From: Planctomycetia bacterium
Lineage (GTDB): Bacteria; Planctomycetota; Planctomycetia; Planctomycetales; Planctomycetaceae
Reading direction: 5' to 3'
DNA: 37,213 nucleotides
Assembly: GCA_016200145.1 (NCBI GenBank)
Contig: JACQFH010000164.1
Coordinates: forward strand, 1 to 37,213
A program made the position numbers and the translations under genes. Every line of letters begins with the position of its first letter. Positions within the stretch are counted from its first letter, which is position 1. A model generated the notes under the pieces. It had not been told where the DNA came from. It did not search any database and worked only from the letters and a program-made list of their open reading frames with translations. Below are positions 34,097 to 37,213 of this stretch, piece after piece.

Positions 34097-34419
34097 ACGC
34101 AGCAGGCGATGCCCGGCGAGGCGGAAACCGCGCTCGGCGAGGCGGGCCTGCCAGCCGGCGCGGGTGCCGATTGACGAGGCGTCGTCGAGCAGGCCGTGCT
34201 TCTCTTCCTGCCGGGTGAGGCGGGCGAACCTGGCGTGGAGGGGATGAGCCGCCGCCAGGAACGTTTCTTTGCGATGGAGCAAGGGCGGGTTTTCGCTCTG
34301 GCGGTAGTCGTAAAAGTCGATCTGCCGCGAGCGCATGTTGAGTTTGACGCAGCTCGCCAGGGCCGGATGAGGATCGGTCTCGAAGTCGGGATAAGCGAGG
34401 AATGCGACGTTGCCTGAGA
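34052..34419 (-). pseudogene. Duplicated 3'-end fragment of the phosphorothioation-associated methyltransferase-like gene, copy 1
   Basis: Read on the - strand, about 105 codons match the partial gene at 36902-37213, with segments NVAFLAYPDFETDPHPAL, QSENPPLLHRKETFLAA, FARLTRQEEKHGLLDDAS, IGTRAGWQARLAERGF and GHRLLR. The frame has no start for the full protein and begins 7 nt after the stop of the toxin gene. It runs on through the right arm of copy A3 to a stop at 34052. It is too short to be the whole protein. The homology extends beyond the gene end by about 60 nt, so the duplicated block includes intergenic DNA. Family call as for the partial gene. Confidence 0.75.
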
Positions 34420-34426
34420 CATCCCC

Positions 34427-34834
34427 TCAGTCCGTCCAGTTCTCCACCTTCAAATCCGGCACGGCTGACAGGTCGCTGTCGGTTGTGACGACAGTGCAAT
34501 TGCCGAGGCTCAGCGCGATGGCAGCGATGAGAATGTCCATCGTCTGCATCGGTCGTCCGCGCCGTCTGAGGTCCGCGTACAAACGTGCGTATTCTCTTAC
34601 AGCTTCGGTCGTCAGCGGCCAGATTCGAAACAGCGCGATATGACGGGCCAGAATCTCCAGGTTTCGTTCGCGGGTGGCACTGCACTCAATTCCTGCTAAC
34701 AACTCGGCCAACACGGGAATTCCGATGCCGATTTTGTGGCCCGCGAGCCGCGCCTGCTTGACGCGTTCGTGAACCCCCTTGCGGCGAAAGATGCAGTCCG
34801 CAGCGGCATTCGTGTCGAGGAGGTAGCGCGTCAT
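34427..34834 (-). CDS. PIN-domain ribonuclease toxin, VapC-like
   Basis: The 135-residue protein has the PIN acidic cluster: D7 in YLLDTNAAAD, E44 in VLAELLAGIE, D100 in TMDILIAAIALS and D119 in TTDSDL. It is predicted to cut RNA, commonly tRNA, when freed of its antitoxin. ATG 34834 overlaps the antitoxin stop as ATGA, so it is translated from the same message. The longer open frame upstream is not needed. A gene 3'-end fragment lies 7 nt beyond its stop. Confidence 0.93.
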   Translation of the reverse strand: MTRYLLDTNAAADCIFRRKGVHERVKQARLAGHKIGIGIPVLAELLAGIECSATRERNLEILARHIALFRIWPLTTEAVREYARLYADLRRRGRPMQTMDILIAAIALSLGNCTVVTTDSDLSAVPDLKVENWTD

Positions 34835-35130
34835 TCCCACATTCCGCGCAGCGTCGCGGCACGCCGGTCGAAATTCGCGGTGTCCAATGCCCGTTGTGCG
34901 CTGCGGGCGCTCTGCCACGCGGCCTCTTCTGCGGGGGTCATTTCCAGAGGCGGAAGTGCTTCGAACGCCTCGATCCAGCGGGCGATCGATTCGGCGTCGT
35001 CCCCCTGCTCGTCCTCGGTCATGCCGATGAACGCAAGGCACGGTTCGGGATCGACCGTCAACCGGCAGCCATCCGGCCAATCGACCGGCCCATCGGGGAC
35101 GATTTGCCCGTTTCTCCAGGTCGCTTTCAT
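34831..35130 (-). CDS. Antitoxin of the VapBC-like pair
   Basis: The 99-residue product begins MKATWRNGQIVPDGPVDWPD, a short beta-rich start seen in small antitoxins encoded with PIN toxins. An acidic centre with EDEQGDDAE and a helix (AEEAAWQSARSAQRAL) probably wraps the toxin. The stop overlaps the toxin start by 4 nt, and GGGAG precedes the ATG by 11 nt in an A-rich leader. I infer that it neutralises the toxin and represses the pair; the exact family is uncertain. Confidence 0.85.
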   Translation of the reverse strand: MKATWRNGQIVPDGPVDWPDGCRLTVDPEPCLAFIGMTEDEQGDDAESIARWIEAFEALPPLEMTPAEEAAWQSARSAQRALDTANFDRRAATLRGMWE

Positions 35131-35247
35131 CGTGAGACGCGCTCCCTTTTTTTATCTGCTGCCAATCAAACATTTTACCGAGCGTTGGCCAGTGAGACAA
35201 TTCTTGTTTCGGCGTGGTTCGCGCCCTGTCTCTCTGCTCTCCCCTGA

Positions 35248-35391
35248 CTACCCACTCGCGCAGCGCAGCAAGCGATGGCCGGCCAGGCGAAACCCGCACT
35301 CGGCGAGGCGGGCCTGCCAGCCGGCGCGGGTGCCGATCGTCGAGGCGTCGTCGAGCAGGCCATGCTTCTCTTCCTGGCGGGTGAGGCGGGC
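35248..35391 (-). pseudogene. Duplicated 3'-end fragment of the methyltransferase-like gene, copy 2
   Basis: About 45 codons on the - strand match the last part of the partial gene at the right edge: RLTRQEEKHGLLDDAS, TIGTRAGWQARLAECGFRLA and GHRLLR, then CASG and a stop. The homology begins abruptly at 35391, 26 nt beyond the Fic stop. It is therefore a second, shorter copy between the Fic gene and the toxin-antitoxin pair. Unlike copy 1 it has no family A arm after it. Confidence 0.75.
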
Positions 35392-35416
35392 AGCCGGTCC
35401 AACGATACGCCGCAGA

Positions 35417-36652
35417 TCATCCATGAGTTTTCGTGGACTTGCCGCGGGACGCTGCCTGCGGCGCGTCTGGTCCGAGTTTCTCGGTTCCTTCTTTGAGTAG
35501 ATCGAGGTATTCGCGGTACGAATAAAGTCTGCCCCACGACTGCCTGGTGATTTCCTGCAATAAGCCGGCTTTTTCCAACTTCGTCAGCAATTGGTTGGCC
35601 GTCGGCTGACTGACATGCAGGGCGCCCACCACGTCATTTGCGTCGGCATAGGGTTTCGCATAAAGGTGATCCAGCAGGCGCAGCGCATTGGTTGCAGCGC
35701 GTGGCAGCGCGGTGTGGATCAATTGCTGGTGTTGCTCCCGGAGAGACAGGATCTTTCTTGCAGTTCCCGTCGCCTGTTGCGCCACCTCCGCAACTCCTCG
35801 AAGAAAGAACTGAATCCAGCCCTCCCAGTCGCCGGCGAACCGAATCGCGTTTAATCTGTCATAGTACTCGCTCCGGTTGGCTTTGAAGAAATAACTCAGA
35901 TAAAGCAGCGGTCGGCTGATCGCTTTCTCGTGGCACAGGAGAAATGTAATCAAGAGACGGCCGACCCGGCCATTTCCGTCAAGGAAGGGATGGATGGTTT
36001 CAAACTGTGCGTGGATCAGGGCGCATTTGATGAGCAATGGAATGGCGATCCGGGAGTGAATGAGTTTCTCCAAATCTGCCAGGGCCACCGTCATTTCGTG
36101 CGGAGGAGGAGGAACAAACGATGCCGTGTTGATCGTGCACCCGGATTCGCCAATCCAGTTTTGCGACGTTCGGAATTCTCCCGGCATCCGATTGCTTCCG
36201 CGCCCCTCTTTCATCAATTCGCCGTGGATTTCTCGGATCAGGCGCAGCGAGAGCGGCATCTTTCGCAGGCGTTGCAGGCCGAAGTTCATAGCGGCCACGT
36301 ACCGGATGACGTCCGCCGCTTCCGGCGCCCGCTTTCGAGTTGGCGAGAGGGCTTCATATTCCAGAACTTCATCGAGAGACGCCTGTGTTCCCTCGATTTG
36401 CGAGCTGAGCAGGGCCTCCTTGCGGACGTACATCGAGAGAAACAGATCCGGGTTGGGAAGATTGACCGTCAATCCGTCCAGTCGACCCAGTTCGAGCGCA
36501 GCGTCGTTTAAGCTGCACTGAATTTCTCCTGAACTTTCGAGCGGCGGTGCTGTCGGGGGCAACGGCGCGGGGATGAACGCCCGGTAGTCGGTCGGCTGCC
36601 GAACATATCGGCCCGCCCGGTTGGAAATGATGTCGGCCATGTTCCGCTTCAA
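35417..36652 (-). CDS. Fic family protein (class II), probable AMP-transferase
   Basis: Transfers AMP or another nucleotide moiety from a nucleotide to a target protein. The Fic motif HPFLDGNGRVGR is complete at 221-232, including the catalytic His. The inhibitory helix motif SxxxEG is present in SSQIEG (83-88), which makes this a class II autoinhibited Fic. A C-terminal winged-helix part (about 335-400; with HVSQPTANQLLTKLEKAGL) may bind DNA. At 411 aa it is the usual length for Fic-wHTH proteins. The start may be M1 or M5 (36640). The target is unknown. A 16-bp palindrome lies 39 nt before the start. It is bordered by gene-3'-end copies on both sides. Confidence 0.93.
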   Translation of the reverse strand: MKRNMADIISNRAGRYVRQPTDYRAFIPAPLPPTAPPLESSGEIQCSLNDAALELGRLDGLTVNLPNPDLFLSMYVRKEALLSSQIEGTQASLDEVLEYEALSPTRKRAPEAADVIRYVAAMNFGLQRLRKMPLSLRLIREIHGELMKEGRGSNRMPGEFRTSQNWIGESGCTINTASFVPPPPHEMTVALADLEKLIHSRIAIPLLIKCALIHAQFETIHPFLDGNGRVGRLLITFLLCHEKAISRPLLYLSYFFKANRSEYYDRLNAIRFAGDWEGWIQFFLRGVAEVAQQATGTARKILSLREQHQQLIHTALPRAATNALRLLDHLYAKPYADANDVVGALHVSQPTANQLLTKLEKAGLLQEITRQSWGRLYSYREYLDLLKEGTEKLGPDAPQAASRGKSTKTHG

Positions 36653-36690
36653 AAAGAACCGCCAGTAAACTTTTAAACTGCAAATGAGGG

Positions 36691-36706
36691 CAAAAGCTAG
36701 CTTTTG
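36691..36706. promoter_or_regulatory. 16-bp perfect palindrome upstream of the Fic gene
   Basis: CAAAAGCTAGCTTTTG is a perfect dyad 39 nt before the fic start, in the most AT-rich part of the window (about 36660-36770). It could be bound by the winged-helix part of the Fic protein itself, although this is speculative. Confidence 0.45.
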
Positions 36707-36882
36707 AAGACGCGGCAGAAAAATAACATGTGTTGTTGAATCTTATTTTATTATGCATTTCGTGTCCATGGAATGTCAATTCGTATGCGCGCAACAAAAG
36801 GAATCGGCCATTTCCACATGGAAAATACTGGCAGCAGCCATACTGCAGACATTTCGACTCCGCGGGGATGTGGAATTCGCGT

Positions 36883-36946
36883 GGGCTTGGGAACACACGA
36901 TTCACGACGGGGGCACATTGCCGTCAGGCTGGAAAGCCTGACCTGC
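36883..36946. repeat. Right half of a family A element (A4)
   Basis: GTCAGGCTGGAAAGCCTGAC is at 36923-36942, with flanking sequence (GGGCTTGGGAACACACGATTC) closely matching the right part of A3. No left arm is found, so it is truncated near 36883. Confidence 0.75.
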
Positions 36947-37213
36947 ACGCACCAGGCGATGGCCGGCCAGTCGAAACCCGGCCTCGGCGAGGCGGGCCTG
37001 CCAGCCGGCGCGGGTGCCGATTGTGGAGGCGTCGTCGAGCAGGCCGTGCTTCTCTTCCTGGCGGGTGAGGCGGGCGAACTTTGCGTGCAGGGGATGCGCG
37101 GGGGCCAGGAAGGTTTCTTTGCGATGCAGGGCGGGCGGATTTTCGCTCTGGCGGTAGTCGTAAAAGTCGATCTGCCGCGAGCGCATGTTGAGTTTGACGC
37201 AGCTCGCCAGGGC
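36902..37213 (-). CDS. C-terminal part of a DNA phosphorothioation-associated methyltransferase-like protein (partial at window edge)
   Basis: The frame is open at the right edge and ends at 36902. Visible residues begin ALASCVKLNMRSRQIDFYDY and continue with QSENPPALHRKETF, FARLTRQEEKHGLLDD, IGTRAGWQARL and GHRLVR. This resembles, from memory, the C terminus of the dnd-associated putative methyltransferase family (TIGR04096). The last 15 codons run into the family A4 arm (AGQAFQPDGNVPPS), so the original stop appears overwritten. The rest of the gene lies outside. Two fragments of its 3' end recur at 34052-34419 and 35248-35391. Confidence 0.6.
   Translation of the reverse strand, partial: ALASCVKLNMRSRQIDFYDYRQSENPPALHRKETFLAPAHPLHAKFARLTRQEEKHGLLDDASTIGTRAGWQARLAEAGFRLAGHRLVRAGQAFQPDGNVPPS

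Noticed and set aside
34427-35299. Single 290-codon protein spanning toxin, antitoxin region and upstream DNA
   Set aside because: The PIN domain starts at ATG 34834 with an ATGA overlap to the antitoxin. The longer frame is the antitoxin region read in the wrong frame.

Overview
The window (about 37 kb, high GC) reads as chromosome from a member of the Planctomycetota. This is an inference from content: a secreted PQQ-type beta-propeller protein, a seven-blade WD40 protein, tandem short pilin-like proteins of a type common in planctomycetes, an AtuA module, and many dispersed palindromic intergenic repeats. No rRNA, tRNA or CRISPR array was seen. The + strand starts with tatC, a gamma-glutamyltransferase and glutamine-dependent NAD+ synthase (200-4760). 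These converge on an RNase HII-like protein and a giant Ycf48/CBM9-like protein on the - strand (4958-9343).

Next come a small membrane protein, an acyclic-terpene-utilisation-like module (AtuA, AtuA-like small domain, enoyl-CoA hydratase; 10199-12895), a DEAD-box RNA helicase divergent from a hypoxanthine phosphoribosyltransferase, and a DUF2252 kinase-like protein. From 22703 down to 16214 a - strand cluster carries hpf, ptsN, ptsH, ptsI, rng, rplU and thyX. It encodes a soluble phosphorelay (EI, HPr, IIA) with no sugar-permease subunit, placed beside ribosome hibernation, RNA decay and dTMP synthesis. The bL21 gene is truncated at its C terminus and overlaps thyX.

From 22999 to 27485 lie a putative lipoprotein, two nearly identical pilin-like genes, a WD40 propeller, a small TPR-like protein and a PQQ-like propeller gene broken by one extra C in a C run. 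glpD, an ABC exporter pair and a membrane GAF-GAF-GGDEF protein follow.

The right end (about 33.9-37.2 kb) is accessory. A VapBC-type toxin-antitoxin pair and a Fic protein are each bordered by a copy of the same gene 3' end. The parent copy enters from the right edge and resembles the DNA-phosphorothioation-associated putative methyltransferase family. This looks like a repeated-insertion site at that gene's 3' end and is the most interesting structure here.

The intergenic DNA holds at least nine families of inverted-repeat elements. Most sit directly after stop codons, and one family (A) is MITE-like, about 160-180 nt with roughly 24-nt terminal inverted repeats.
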